DNA of 64,000 nt from an uncultured Eubacteriales bacterium (GCA_902793605.1 CADBEB010000007.1:29906-93905); one strand, 5' to 3'; positions 1-8,684 are shown, counted from the first letter of the stretch. Notes: generated by a model from the letters alone, not told the origin. A program made the numbers and translations.

Positions 1-1161
1 GGTTGCCAGATCACGCTGGAAGCGGCGGAGCGCACTCAGCACCATATTGATCACCAGCCGGACCTGACGGATGACCTGCCCGATTTTGAGCGGTACCTTT
101 CTGCCGGCGCGATCCGCTGGATCACGGATGAAACAATCGAAGCATACTATCAGGCGATCGCAAAGCTCAGCGTGAAGCCGGTTTCGGAACCCCTGCACCT
201 GGTCTATTCGCCGCTGAACGGCACCGGCAACGTCCCGGTCCGCGAGATGATGAAGCGGATGAAAAATATCCGGGTGGAAATCGTGACGGAGCAGGAGCTT
301 CCTGACGGGCGCTTCCCGACATGCCCGTATCCGAACCCTGAGATCCGGGAGGCCATGTCGCTCTCGATCCGGAAAACCGTCGAAACCCAGGCCGATTTCT
401 GCTTCGCTACGGATCCCGACTGTGACCGGATGGGCGCCGGTGTACGCGTCGGTGATGAGGTGCAGCTGATCAGCGGAAACGACATGGGTATCCTGATGCT
501 GGATTTCCTCTGCCGAAACAAAAAGACCGCCTCTTCCCTTCCGCCGGTCGTCGTCAAAACGATCGTCACGACGGAAATGGCCGCCGCGCTCTGCCGGAAG
601 CACGGGATTGAACTGCGGAACGTGTTGACCGGTTTCAAGTTCATCGGGGAACAGATCGGCCTGCTGGAAAAGGATCATGCATCCGACCGCTTCCTCTTCG
701 GGTTTGAGGAGAGTTACGGCTATCTTTCCGGAACGGACGTCCGGGACAAGGACGCCGTCAACGCCGCGCTGCTGCTGTGCGAGCTGGCATCCGACCTGAA
801 AGCCCAGGGAAAAACAATGCTCGATCGCCTGGAGGAATTGCGCAGGGAATACGGTTTCTTCGCCCAGCGCCTTCTGACCTTCGAATATGAAGGTGAGGAC
901 GGTGCCAACCGGATGGCAGCCATCATGAAAACCCTTCGTACGGGCGAAGGTAACAAGACCGACTACCTGCTCGACGATACCGGCCTCCCGAAGAGTGACG
1001 TCATCGAATTCCGGCAGTCCGACGGCAACAAATGGATCGTCCGCCCCTCCGGAACGGAACCCAAGCTCAAAGCCTACCTCTTCGCCAGTGCCGAAACCCG
1101 GGAATCCGCCGAAAAGCAACTCGATGTCCTTGAAGAGACCGTCAACACATTTTGCAAATAA
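1..1161 (+). CDS. Phosphohexomutase (phosphoglucomutase/phosphomannomutase), 5'-truncated by window edge
   Basis: The reading frame is open from base 1, so the window holds only the last 386 residues of a protein that is usually about 570. Enzymes of this alpha-D-phosphohexomutase family interconvert hexose 1- and 6-phosphates in the cytoplasm, linking glycolysis to glycogen and cell-wall sugar synthesis. Three family signatures are visible: the metal loop DPDCDRMG (about base 415), the sugar-binding loop GFEESYGY (about 700) and the phosphate-binding loop RPSGTEPK near the C-terminus (about 1045). The phosphoserine loop would lie upstream of the window. The GFEESYGY context resembles the Bacillota PgcA type, but substrate preference cannot be read from this fragment. 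Confidence 0.93.
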   Translation, partial: GCQITLEAAERTQHHIDHQPDLTDDLPDFERYLSAGAIRWITDETIEAYYQAIAKLSVKPVSEPLHLVYSPLNGTGNVPVREMMKRMKNIRVEIVTEQELPDGRFPTCPYPNPEIREAMSLSIRKTVETQADFCFATDPDCDRMGAGVRVGDEVQLISGNDMGILMLDFLCRNKKTASSLPPVVVKTIVTTEMAAALCRKHGIELRNVLTGFKFIGEQIGLLEKDHASDRFLFGFEESYGYLSGTDVRDKDAVNAALLLCELASDLKAQGKTMLDRLEELRREYGFFAQRLLTFEYEGEDGANRMAAIMKTLRTGEGNKTDYLLDDTGLPKSDVIEFRQSDGNKWIVRPSGTEPKLKAYLFASAETRESAEKQLDVLEETVNTFCK

Positions 1162-1212
1162 CCCGAAGGTCCGGGCGATCGGAAGCCCACCCTTAAGAAG
1201 GCATTGACTGAA

Positions 1213-1256
1213 TAAAAAAGCATGGTTGCTGTTCAAGCAACCATGCTCTTTCTTTG
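1213..1256. terminator. Bidirectional intrinsic terminator
   Basis: An 11-bp perfect stem (1220-1230 with 1236-1246) has a 5-base loop, with an A-run before it and a T-rich run after it. It sits between the converging phosphohexomutase and zinc-ribbon genes and can serve both. Confidence 0.85.
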
Positions 1257-1262
1257 ATTCAA

Positions 1263-1553
1263 TCAGAACCGGCTCTGACGCTGCGCTTCGAAGCACTCAC
1301 GGCAGTAGACGGGGCGATCTCCGCGGGGCTGGAAAGGCACCTGGGTCTCGCAGCCGCAGCCGTCACAGATGACGGTGTACATCTGCCGGGGAGCACCACC
1401 GTTGCCGTTCTGGGCACGACGGGCAGCGCGGCATGCCGGGCAGCGGCTCGGCTCATTCTGGAAGCCCTTCTGAGCGAAGAACTCCTGCTCGCTGGCAGAG
1501 AAAACGAATTCGTTGCCGCAGTCACGGCAGGTCAAGGTCTTGTCTTCGTACAT
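1263..1553 (-). CDS. Small double zinc-ribbon protein
   Basis: This 96-residue protein has two zinc-ribbon units. The first begins DKTLTCRDCGNEFVFS and closes with CPAC; the second has CDGCG and closes with CREC, preceded by RPVYC. Proteins of this kind are common in Clostridia and are annotated only as zinc-ribbon domain proteins. Binding of nucleic acid or protein is likely, but the function is unknown. The ATG follows a strong Shine-Dalgarno (AGGAGGT). It is a single-gene unit with its own promoter and a shared downstream terminator. Confidence 0.85.
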   Translation of the reverse strand: MYEDKTLTCRDCGNEFVFSASEQEFFAQKGFQNEPSRCPACRAARRAQNGNGGAPRQMYTVICDGCGCETQVPFQPRGDRPVYCRECFEAQRQSRF

Positions 1554-1690
1554 GGTACAAACCTCCTAAAAATATGTTGTTTACCCGCGCCATTGGTGAT
1601 GAATCGTGCCCCGTTCCAGACAATGGTTATGAGTAACAACCATGGAGGAAATGAACCGTAGTTACGACCAGGGGTTGGGTGTACTTTGCG

Positions 1691-1719
1691 ATTATATCAT
1701 GATGTTTTTCGTTTGTACA
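1691..1719 (-). promoter_or_regulatory. Sigma-A-type promoter for the zinc-ribbon gene
   Basis: On the minus strand TGTACA (1714-1719) and TATAAT (1691-1696) are separated by exactly 17 bp, with an A/T-rich stretch upstream. It implies a 5' untranslated region of about 130 nt, which contains a small hairpin (1623-1628 with 1638-1643). Confidence 0.7.
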
Positions 1720-1759
1720 GTTTTTTCTTAATAATTTTATCCATTCGGACTAATAGCGC

Positions 1760-4030
1760 TTAATGGAAGTCTTCCGGATCTGCTCCTCCAAAGGAAACAT
1801 TTCCGTTCTCAGCTGCCTTGAGCGTGAACGTATGGCGGTATCGTGTTCCTTTGATCTCCACTGATTCGCTCTTGCTGTAACTTCCCATCTCACCGAAGAG
1901 TGTATCATATCCGTACCAGTAGCGGCCGGAGCACCAGGCCAGCGTATAGTAACCGGAAGGCACTTTTATCCAGGCGGTCTTACCGGGATGGACAAAGGCA
2001 GTGACGACGATCTGATCCGTGGAAGCGTCACGCATGATGAAATAGGTCGGATCGGAATTGGCGTCAACCCGGATGTTGATCTGGGTCCCGGCTTTCGATC
2101 CCGAGATCCATCCGGTGGGCGGCATCTCCTGTGTCGGAACATCCGGAAGCCGTTTCATCGAGGAATTCAGACTGTCCAGTGTGTCCTCCCACGTGAAGCG
2201 GTTCAGAAAATCCTGATAAGACGCAGGTACGTTCCCGTCCTTCATCTCTTCCAGGTCAAAAGTCAATGCGGACTTCTTCGCTTTCTGGTTCTTTCGGTCA
2301 GTCACCTCTTCAGCCAGTTTCTGCGCCAGCAGGTTCTCGAGGGTATCCTTGTCCGGCCGGTCGGAAACCGGCATCGTCGCCGCGACATCGACCACGTCGT
2401 AGGAGGCTTTCTTCAGCAGAGCTTCCGGTTCAAGTGTATCCGTGCAGTTCAGCACCATCTCCCGGGGTCCTTTGTTCACATCCAGCGTCTGGTTCTTCCG
2501 GGTTGCCAGTAAAGCTGCCCAGGCGGTATCCGGAATGCTGAATGATTCGCGGGATTGCACCCAGGCCTTGAAAGGTTCGGATGCGGTTTCGAGAGAAACC
2601 AGTTCTTCTGCTGATTTGATCTGCGCCGCAGTGAGCGGAAGCGGGAAAAGGCGATCCTTGAGCGCCTGCTGAAAGTCCTTGCCGGAGAATTCCTTTCTCG
2701 CCGCACCGGCGGCTTTGGTGACGGCCGTCCGGAGGATCCCGGCACCGTTCTTGCTGACCGCACCGTCCTGCAGGGGAAGCGTGATCTCAAGATTATACCT
2801 CGACGCATTCTCAAGGGCTGTGTTCAGCCAGGCCGACCGGTCCTCCGCATTGGTATAGGAGCCGAGCGACTTGAGATCCGGTTGCCAGCTCCGCAGGCTG
2901 AAGGAGATGGTCTCCCCTTCCAGCGCAATGTTCTGAGCCCCTTTCTCATAGATCGCTTTCTGCCAGGCATCCTTTGCCTTGCCTGCTTCCTGCAGAAGGA
3001 GATTGTTGAGGACGCTTGCCGCATTGGCAGGGGTCAGCCGCCGGTTGGCCGTCAGAGATGCCTTGGTCGTGGCAATTGAAGACCTGACTTTGTTGACAAA
3101 CCCTTCATACGTGTTTTCCGAATAGAGCTTTGGCGGATCCGCATAGGCAATCCCGTCGGACCAGCGGTAGATGCGGTCCTCCAGTTTGTTCATCACGTTC
3201 ATTTCCGCGACGGCTTTTGCATTCGGGCTTTCCAGCCAGGACATCACCAGTTTGCTGTGATAGCCCCTGATGGAATCCTCCTGCGTGCCGTACAGAGCAT
3301 AGAAGGAGAAGGACAGGTCGAAAACCAGAAAAGAGGACGCCAGGTTCGGGTTCCCGGTAAAGATGATCTGCTCATCCTGCAGCCTGCACTTGAGCGCATG
3401 CACTTCGTCCTTAATCACGGAAAGGGCAACATCGCCGCCTTCCCAGGAAACGCCGGGCGTGGCTTCAGATTTGTCCGTAATGATCACGCAGCAGTAACCG
3501 GGGCGCGGATTTTTGGGTTTGAACTGTTTCCAGTTGACTTTGTAAAATTCCTTGAACGCCGACTCCGGCCAGACATACGGACGAAGGCAGAACTGAGCTC
3601 CGGGATCTGCCAGCAGCACCTTCATCTGATCCGAAACATCCAGTGTTTCATACGGAGACGTCTGCGCGTCATCCAGCGCGATGTCAACATCCTCGCTGTC
3701 TGTCTCGATCCGGCGGCCGGGGATGCAGTATGCCTCCAGTGCAGCCGTGTTTTCACTGCCCGCAGCCGCGATATTTTCGGCCGCGTATATGAAACCGGTC
3801 AGGAAGTTCCCTTCATCCGCCAGCGCCAGAATCCCGTCACTGACTGATTCCGGATCCATTCCGGCGCTCAGCGCCTGATCCGCCGCTTCCAGCAGCTTCG
3901 GGATATCCTTACAGGAAGTAAAATCCGTCAGGTGGATCTCATCGCTCCCCGTAGATTCGCCAAGTGAGAAAGCAGGGAGAAAGCTCAGGCAGAGCAGGAC
4001 GATCAGCAAACGGCGAAGGTTCTTTCTCAT
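1760..4030 (-). CDS. Large secreted protein of unknown function
   Basis: I do not recognise this 756-residue protein. The start was placed at MRKNLRRLLIVLLCLSF because AAAGGAGAG lies just upstream; a longer frame to 4090 lacks such support. The N-terminus is a typical Sec signal peptide (two Arg/Lys clusters, a Leu-rich core, likely cleavage after the Ala/Gly-rich stretch near residue 25), with no lipobox. The body is mixed alpha/beta without obvious repeats or enzyme motifs. The last 110 residues look beta-rich and aromatic (WCSGRYWYGYDTLFGEMG), possibly a carbohydrate- or surface-binding module. It follows the NusG-like and phosphatase genes on the same strand and may be co-transcribed with them. 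Confidence 0.75.
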   Translation of the reverse strand: MRKNLRRLLIVLLCLSFLPAFSLGESTGSDEIHLTDFTSCKDIPKLLEAADQALSAGMDPESVSDGILALADEGNFLTGFIYAAENIAAAGSENTAALEAYCIPGRRIETDSEDVDIALDDAQTSPYETLDVSDQMKVLLADPGAQFCLRPYVWPESAFKEFYKVNWKQFKPKNPRPGYCCVIITDKSEATPGVSWEGGDVALSVIKDEVHALKCRLQDEQIIFTGNPNLASSFLVFDLSFSFYALYGTQEDSIRGYHSKLVMSWLESPNAKAVAEMNVMNKLEDRIYRWSDGIAYADPPKLYSENTYEGFVNKVRSSIATTKASLTANRRLTPANAASVLNNLLLQEAGKAKDAWQKAIYEKGAQNIALEGETISFSLRSWQPDLKSLGSYTNAEDRSAWLNTALENASRYNLEITLPLQDGAVSKNGAGILRTAVTKAAGAARKEFSGKDFQQALKDRLFPLPLTAAQIKSAEELVSLETASEPFKAWVQSRESFSIPDTAWAALLATRKNQTLDVNKGPREMVLNCTDTLEPEALLKKASYDVVDVAATMPVSDRPDKDTLENLLAQKLAEEVTDRKNQKAKKSALTFDLEEMKDGNVPASYQDFLNRFTWEDTLDSLNSSMKRLPDVPTQEMPPTGWISGSKAGTQINIRVDANSDPTYFIMRDASTDQIVVTAFVHPGKTAWIKVPSGYYTLAWCSGRYWYGYDTLFGEMGSYSKSESVEIKGTRYRHTFTLKAAENGNVSFGGADPEDFH

Positions 4031-4112
4031 AAAGCTTCTCTCCTTTAAATCCTTCACTCGCTCACGCATTCTGCGCGAGCAGGAAAACACGCATGCGACA
4101 GAGCTTCAGTTT

Positions 4113-4826
4113 CTACGTCACGTCGCAGTAAATTTCCGCCAGGTCATCCAGCCGCAGCAGCATCGGGCAGTCTCCGCCTGCCGCGCCCGTATCGATATCG
4201 ATCCATGTCGGCGTTACGAATGCCCTGCCTTTTTCCCCGTAATACTGCGTCGGTGTATGCCCGAGGATCACCAGGCGGTCATTCCAGTATCTTTCATTGA
4301 GATCCGGCCTGGTCCAGAGCAGGTCCCTCGGGTCATATTCGTCCATTCCCTTCTCCGGGCTGAAACCGTACAGTCCTCCGTGGACCAGCAAAAACCGCTT
4401 CATCGGCACAGCGAGTTCCAGGTATACCGGGGTTGAACGGATATAGGCAAACAGAGCGGACAGTTCCTCCGGGTCTGACTTTTTCAGTTTCATCAGGCTG
4501 TCGATCGTAACCAGGGCGCCGTTCCTGTGCCAGATGTAAAGGTCACGTTCCTGTTTCGGGCCAAGGTCTCGCATGCTGAGGATGTCTGTATCCGTCGTGA
4601 ACAGAAAATCACAGTCCAGCAGCATCGCCTCATGGTTTCCGCGCAGCAGCGTCACATTGGGCTGCTTCATCATCCAGCGCAGCATCGCTACTCCGCCGTC
4701 CCCGTTGCGGTCGATAACGTCTCCGATCACATACAGCTGGTCAGACGGACCGAACTCCACCTTTGCCAGCAGATTAAGGAATGACTGCAGTGGATAGCCA
4801 TGCAGATCAGAAGTCGCATAGATCAT
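4113..4826 (-). CDS. Calcineurin-like metallophosphoesterase (PPP family)
   Basis: This 237-residue cytoplasmic phosphoesterase contains the PPP-family metal motifs in order: SDLHG near the N-terminus, GDVIDRNGDG, LRGNHE, LVHGG and LGHTPT. These ligands bind two metals that activate water for phosphoester hydrolysis. The family covers bacterial serine/threonine phosphatases (PrpA/PrpE type) and symmetrical Ap4A hydrolases, and the sequence alone does not decide between them. It starts 23 bases after the NusG-like gene ends, so the two are probably one transcript. Confidence 0.88.
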   Translation of the reverse strand: MIYATSDLHGYPLQSFLNLLAKVEFGPSDQLYVIGDVIDRNGDGGVAMLRWMMKQPNVTLLRGNHEAMLLDCDFLFTTDTDILSMRDLGPKQERDLYIWHRNGALVTIDSLMKLKKSDPEELSALFAYIRSTPVYLELAVPMKRFLLVHGGLYGFSPEKGMDEYDPRDLLWTRPDLNERYWNDRLVILGHTPTQYYGEKGRAFVTPTWIDIDTGAAGGDCPMLLRLDDLAEIYCDVT

Positions 4827-4849
4827 GTTCTTTCATCCCGCCTGCAGCA

Positions 4850-5614
4850 TCATACTTCATCCAGTATCCTGGCCAGAGCCTTCTTTATACTCTCCAGCGT
4901 TGTCGTCATCTGCTTCACCTGTTTCCGGAGGATAGCATTCTCTGTTTCCAGGTCTGTCGCAACCTGCTCCTGCGCCGCTGTCCTCAAGGATTTCTGCCTG
5001 TTCGGCTTCTCTTTGGCTTCCGCTTTCTTTTCTGTGCCTGTACTCCCGGCAGCCTGACGCCTGATCCGGGCAAGGGTCTGCCAGGCGATGCCGAACTCCC
5101 TGGCGGCGGCATGCACCCCGACCTCCTCCACACGTTTCAGCATGGCCGCTGTTTCCTCTTCCGGAGATTCTGCCCTTGCATTTTCTGTCTTGGCCGATCC
5201 TTTGCCTTCCTTCTTTTTCTCCGCTTCCTCCGCTGTCTCACACAGAAGATGGTATGTCCGCTCTTCACCGAGCAGGTTTGCCCGGATCTGTACGAAATTC
5301 CTTCCGGTCTTCACAACCAGGTGGCTCAGTCCCGCAAGCGGTCCGGAAATAATCTTCCCCTCTGCGTCAATGACCGAAGGCCGCGAATCCGAGAGCCTGT
5401 CGATAATCTCCCACTCCTCCTCGGACACGATGATCGCATTTCTCACCATCACCAGCGAGAAAACATACCCGGGAATCACCGGCCAGCGAACCGATGCTCC
5501 ATCCGAAGAGCCGGAATATACCCGGTAGGAAGGCAGGAATCCGCTGCTGATCCGCCGTACTTCAAACCGTTCCCTGCCCTGTTCCACTTTGACTGCATAC
5601 ATATTATCAGACAT
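4850..5614 (-). CDS. NusG-like (NGN-KOW) protein with added C-terminal helix-turn-helix and coiled coil
   Basis: The first 125 of 254 residues match the layout of a specialised NusG paralogue. An NGN-like stretch opens MYAVKVEQGRERFEV and contains WPVIPGYVFSLV (residues 44-55). A KOW-like stretch follows with SGPLAGLSHLVVK and LGEERTYHLL (90-124). A charged linker (about 128-155) leads to a helix-turn-helix resembling those of transposases (VGVHAAAREFGIAWQTLARI, 165-184). A Lys-rich linker and a predicted coiled coil (about 215-250) end the protein. NusG paralogues such as LoaP, RfaH and UpxY promote transcript elongation of selected operons; a role here is inferred. Two starts are possible (Met1 or Met5). 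It leads a run with the phosphatase and secreted-protein genes. Confidence 0.7.
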   Translation of the reverse strand: MSDNMYAVKVEQGRERFEVRRISSGFLPSYRVYSGSSDGASVRWPVIPGYVFSLVMVRNAIIVSEEEWEIIDRLSDSRPSVIDAEGKIISGPLAGLSHLVVKTGRNFVQIRANLLGEERTYHLLCETAEEAEKKKEGKGSAKTENARAESPEEETAAMLKRVEEVGVHAAAREFGIAWQTLARIRRQAAGSTGTEKKAEAKEKPNRQKSLRTAAQEQVATDLETENAILRKQVKQMTTTLESIKKALARILDEV

Positions 5615-5670
5615 CCTTCATACGAATTATAGTTTTTCAACAGATCACCCCTGAATCATACCATAATTCC

Positions 5671-5708
5671 GGAAAAAGAAAAAGGGCCTGGAGAAAACTT
5701 CTCCGGGC
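5671..5708 (-). terminator. Intrinsic terminator downstream of copA
   Basis: On the minus strand a hairpin GCCCGGAGAA/TTCTCCAGGC with one mismatch is followed by TTTTTCTTTTT. A second small hairpin (5716-5722 with 5729-5735) lies between it and the copA stop codon. Confidence 0.75.
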
Positions 5709-5756
5709 ACCTGGTCCGGAACCTTTGCGTTCCGGCTTTCAAAAACGGTCGTTTAC

Positions 5757-5966
5757 TTACTCCATTCCAACATAGGTAAAATCCTTACCCTCCACGGCTG
5801 CTTTTACAGCTGCTTCATCCGGCGCACCGGAGAGGGTCAGTACGGCAGTACCCGTTACATGGCTGACTTCTGCGCTGTCCACAAAGGGCAGTGTCTCCAG
5901 CGCTTTCTTCACGGTGGCCTCGCAGTGGCCGCACATCATGCCTTCGATCTTTACTGTTGCTTTCAT
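5757..5966 (-). CDS. Possible internally initiated CopZ-like chaperone (C-terminal HMA of CopA)
   Basis: Within copA, Met784 is preceded by AAAGGAGT with a 6-base spacer, which is as good a ribosome site as any in the window. Initiation here would give a free 69-residue HMA protein starting MKATVKIEGMMCGHC, the size and form of the copper chaperone CopZ. What is seen is the site and the domain boundary. That it is used is inference; it could instead be a relic of a copA-copZ gene fusion. Confidence 0.45.
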   Translation of the reverse strand: MKATVKIEGMMCGHCEATVKKALETLPFVDSAEVSHVTGTAVLTLSGAPDEAAVKAAVEGKDFTYVGME

Positions 5967-8315
5967 GGGTTGACTCCTTTCATTTTCATCCGCTTCCGGT
6001 TTAACCGGAGCGGGAAGATTCACAGGGTTCCCGCGGAGGGGTCTGTCGTGTGACGCGTCACGGATCCGGAACAGGTTCAGCCTCAGCGCGTTCATGCACA
6101 CCGTAAAGCTGGACAGGCTCATGGCCGCGGCGCCGATCATCGGGTTCATCTTCCAGGCGAAAAGCCCTGCCGCCACGGGAATGCAGATCAGGTTATAGAA
6201 AAAGGCCCAGAACAGGTTTTCATGGATATTCCGCAGCGTCGCCCGGGACAGGCGGACCGCTGCCGCCACATCCATCAGGGAACTGTTCATCAGCACAATA
6301 TCCGCGGAATCGATCGCCACATCTGTTCCCGCGCCGATCGCGATGCCGGTATCGGCTTGCACCAGGGCAGGCGCGTCGTTGATCCCGTCACCGACCATGA
6401 CCACCCGGCCGCTTTTCCGGAGCTTCCGGATCACGGCTTTCTTTCCTTCCGGCAGCACGCCGGCTGCCACCTCGTCTACGCCGGCAGCTTTCCCGATCGC
6501 GCGGGCTGTCCGCTCATTGTCACCGGTCAACATGACGACGTGCAGCCCTTGCTTTTTCATCTGGCGGATTGCTTCGGCGGAATCGGGTTTGATCCGGTCC
6601 GCCACGGCAATAATTCCGATCAGTTTTCCGTCCTCCTCAAAGAACAGCGGGGTTTTCCCCTCTTCCGCCAGGCTTTCGGCTTTCCGGTCCATCACATCCG
6701 GGATCTGCGTCAGGCTGCGGATATAGGTTCCGCTACCGCCATGCAGTACATGCCCGTTCAGACGCGCGGTCAGGCCGTTCCCCGGCAGGGCGGAAAAATC
6801 CGTCACATCGGGAACGGTTGTTCCCCTGCAGGTTCCTTCGGAAACGATTGCCCGTGCCAGCGGGTGCTCGCTCTTCTGTTCCAGGGCGCAGGCCTTTGTG
6901 AACAGTTCATCCTCCGAATATCCGTCCGCGGGACAGAGATCCGTGAGCCTCGGTTCGCCTGATGTGATCGTTCCGGTCTTGTCCAGCGCGATGATCTGTG
7001 TCTTCCCGGCATTCTCCAGCGCCTCGCTGGTCTTGAAAAGGATCCCGTTCTTCGCGCCGATCCCGTTGCCGACCATGATGGCTACCGGGGTCGCCAGACC
7101 CAGTGCGCATGGGCAGGAGATCACCAGGACGGAGATGCCCCTGGCCAGCGAAAAGCTGACAGACTCTCCGGCGATCAGCCAGCCGGCGATAACGATCAGT
7201 GCGATGCTGATGACCACTGGAACAAAGATCCGGGATACCCGGTCTGCGATCCGTGCGATCGGCGCTTTGGTCGCCGCTGCGTCAGACACCATATGGATGA
7301 TCTGTGACAGCGTCGTGTCCTTCCCGACCCGGGTAGCCCGGCATTTCAGGTAACCGGACGTGTTTACCGTCGCCGCGCTGACCGGATCACCCTCAGCCTT
7401 ATCCACCGGGATAGACTCGCCGGTCAGGGCGGATTCGTTGACCGCGCCGGTTCCCTCGAGGACCATGCCGTCCACCGGAATATTCGCACCGGGACGGACA
7501 ACAAAGAGATCGCCTGGCTGAACTTCCTCTACCGCGACTTCCTTTTCGTTCCCGTCTCGTATGACCACTGCCGTCTTCGGTGCCAGGCGCATCAGGCTCC
7601 TCAGGGCGTCCGTAGTTTTTCCTTTGGATTTTGCCTCCAGCATCTTACCGACGGTAATCAGGGCCGGGATCATGGCGGCCGATTCAAAATAAAGCTGGTT
7701 GTGATACAGCTCCATCAGTTCCATGTTCACCGCGCCGCCGGTGATCATTCCGCACATCTGATAGAAGACATACAGGCTCCAGCCGAAGGATACGGAAGAT
7801 CCGAGTGCAACCAGCGTATCCATGTTCGGCGCGCGATGCAAAAGCGCGCTGAAACCGCTCGTAAAGAATTTTCCGTTGATGAGCATCACGGCTGACGCGA
7901 GGATCATCTGCGTCAGTGTCAATGCCAGATGGTTATGGGTAAAGTATGCCGGCAGGGGCCATCCCCACATATTGAAGCCCATTGTGATATACATCAGGAC
8001 GACCAGGAAAGCTGCGGAAAAGATCAGCCGCTTCTTCAGCCGTGGGGTTTCCCGGTCCTTCAGCGCATCCGCCTCGGCGGAAAAACTGTTCTCCGCCGCG
8101 GCTGTTTCCTTCGCTGCGCCTTTGATACCGGCGCCGTATCCGGCTTTTTCCACTGCCCGGATGACCGCTTCCGGAGCCGCATCTCCTTCCACACCCATGG
8201 AATTCGTAAGCAGGCTGACGGAAACGCTGCACACGCCGGGAACTGCACTGACTGCCTTCTCCACCCGTGCCTGGCAGGCAGCACAGCTCATGCCGGTGAC
8301 AATATACTGATTCAT
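5757..8315 (-). CDS. copA: Copper-exporting P1B-type ATPase with N- and C-terminal HMA domains
   Basis: This 852-residue membrane pump hydrolyses ATP to expel Cu(I). Visible elements are an N-terminal HMA domain (GMSCAAC, residues 8-14), the transmembrane core, TGES in the actuator domain (298-301), the CPC metal-binding motif (401-403), the phosphorylated Asp in DKTGT (445-449), SEHP (482-485) and GDGINDAP (642-649). Unusually, a second HMA domain with MMCGHC (793-798) sits at the very C-terminus after a charged linker, whereas most CopA proteins carry all HMA domains at the N-terminus. The gene lies 14 bases after csoR and ends at a terminator, forming a two-gene copper operon under CsoR control. 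Confidence 0.97.
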   Translation of the reverse strand: MNQYIVTGMSCAACQARVEKAVSAVPGVCSVSVSLLTNSMGVEGDAAPEAVIRAVEKAGYGAGIKGAAKETAAAENSFSAEADALKDRETPRLKKRLIFSAAFLVVLMYITMGFNMWGWPLPAYFTHNHLALTLTQMILASAVMLINGKFFTSGFSALLHRAPNMDTLVALGSSVSFGWSLYVFYQMCGMITGGAVNMELMELYHNQLYFESAAMIPALITVGKMLEAKSKGKTTDALRSLMRLAPKTAVVIRDGNEKEVAVEEVQPGDLFVVRPGANIPVDGMVLEGTGAVNESALTGESIPVDKAEGDPVSAATVNTSGYLKCRATRVGKDTTLSQIIHMVSDAAATKAPIARIADRVSRIFVPVVISIALIVIAGWLIAGESVSFSLARGISVLVISCPCALGLATPVAIMVGNGIGAKNGILFKTSEALENAGKTQIIALDKTGTITSGEPRLTDLCPADGYSEDELFTKACALEQKSEHPLARAIVSEGTCRGTTVPDVTDFSALPGNGLTARLNGHVLHGGSGTYIRSLTQIPDVMDRKAESLAEEGKTPLFFEEDGKLIGIIAVADRIKPDSAEAIRQMKKQGLHVVMLTGDNERTARAIGKAAGVDEVAAGVLPEGKKAVIRKLRKSGRVVMVGDGINDAPALVQADTGIAIGAGTDVAIDSADIVLMNSSLMDVAAAVRLSRATLRNIHENLFWAFFYNLICIPVAAGLFAWKMNPMIGAAAMSLSSFTVCMNALRLNLFRIRDASHDRPLRGNPVNLPAPVKPEADENERSQPMKATVKIEGMMCGHCEATVKKALETLPFVDSAEVSHVTGTAVLTLSGAPDEAAVKAAVEGKDFTYVGME

Positions 8316-8329
8316 GTTATCAACGCCTC

Positions 8330-8641
8330 TTACTTCATCAGCTTCTGGAGCATGCCGACGAACTCGTCGATCGCTCCTTCATCACCGGAACGGATATCCT
8401 CGGATACACAGGTCCGTATATGACATGCCAGCAGTCGTTTGTTGAAGCTGTTCAGCGCTGCCGTCACGGCGGAAACCTGGATCAGGATGTCCGGGCAGTA
8501 TGCGTCGTTCTCCACCATATTCTGAATTCCCCGGATCTGACCTTCCGCCAGCTTCAGGCGCTTCAGCAGGTCTTTCTGCTCCTCCGGGGTCCTCTTCTTT
8601 TTCCGTTCGCAGCAGTGCGGGCAGGCTTTCTCATTGCTCAT
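8330..8641 (-). CDS. csoR: Copper-sensing transcriptional repressor CsoR
   Basis: This 103-residue all-helical regulator shows the CsoR copper triad: Cys49 in YCPDI, His74 and Cys78 in ACHIRTC. The sequence LLKRLKLAEGQIRGIQNMV is the family's conserved first helix. The family binds DNA as a tetramer and releases it on Cu(I) binding. The start was set at MSNEKACPHC, which has GGAGG seven bases upstream; the longer frame merely translates the operator palindromes. An extra CPHCC near the N-terminus may be a further metal site. It heads the copper operon with copA. Confidence 0.95.
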   Translation of the reverse strand: MSNEKACPHCCERKKKRTPEEQKDLLKRLKLAEGQIRGIQNMVENDAYCPDILIQVSAVTAALNSFNKRLLACHIRTCVSEDIRSGDEGAIDEFVGMLQKLMK

Positions 8642-8660
8642 CCCGATTCCTCCATTCAAA

Positions 8661-8675
8661 TACCCCCTCGGGGTA
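8661..8675. promoter_or_regulatory. CsoR-type operator, promoter-distal copy
   Basis: TACCCCCTCGGGGTA is a near-perfect palindrome of the G-tract type (TACCCC...GGGGTA) bound by CsoR-family repressors. It lies in the csoR leader between the -10 box and the Shine-Dalgarno. Confidence 0.85.
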
Positions 8676-8684
8676 TCTGCGTTC

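Noticed and set aside
4781..5632. A 283-codon plus-strand frame opposite the NusG-like gene
   Set aside because: It is a Cys/Phe/Arg-rich product without motifs, and the minus-strand frame has domain matches and a better start context.
5615..5660. Promoter for the NusG-like gene using TATAAT at 5626-5631
   Set aside because: The upstream TTGAAA is only three bases away, no -35 box lies at the right distance, and the site would make the transcript almost leaderless. Not strong enough to report as a feature.
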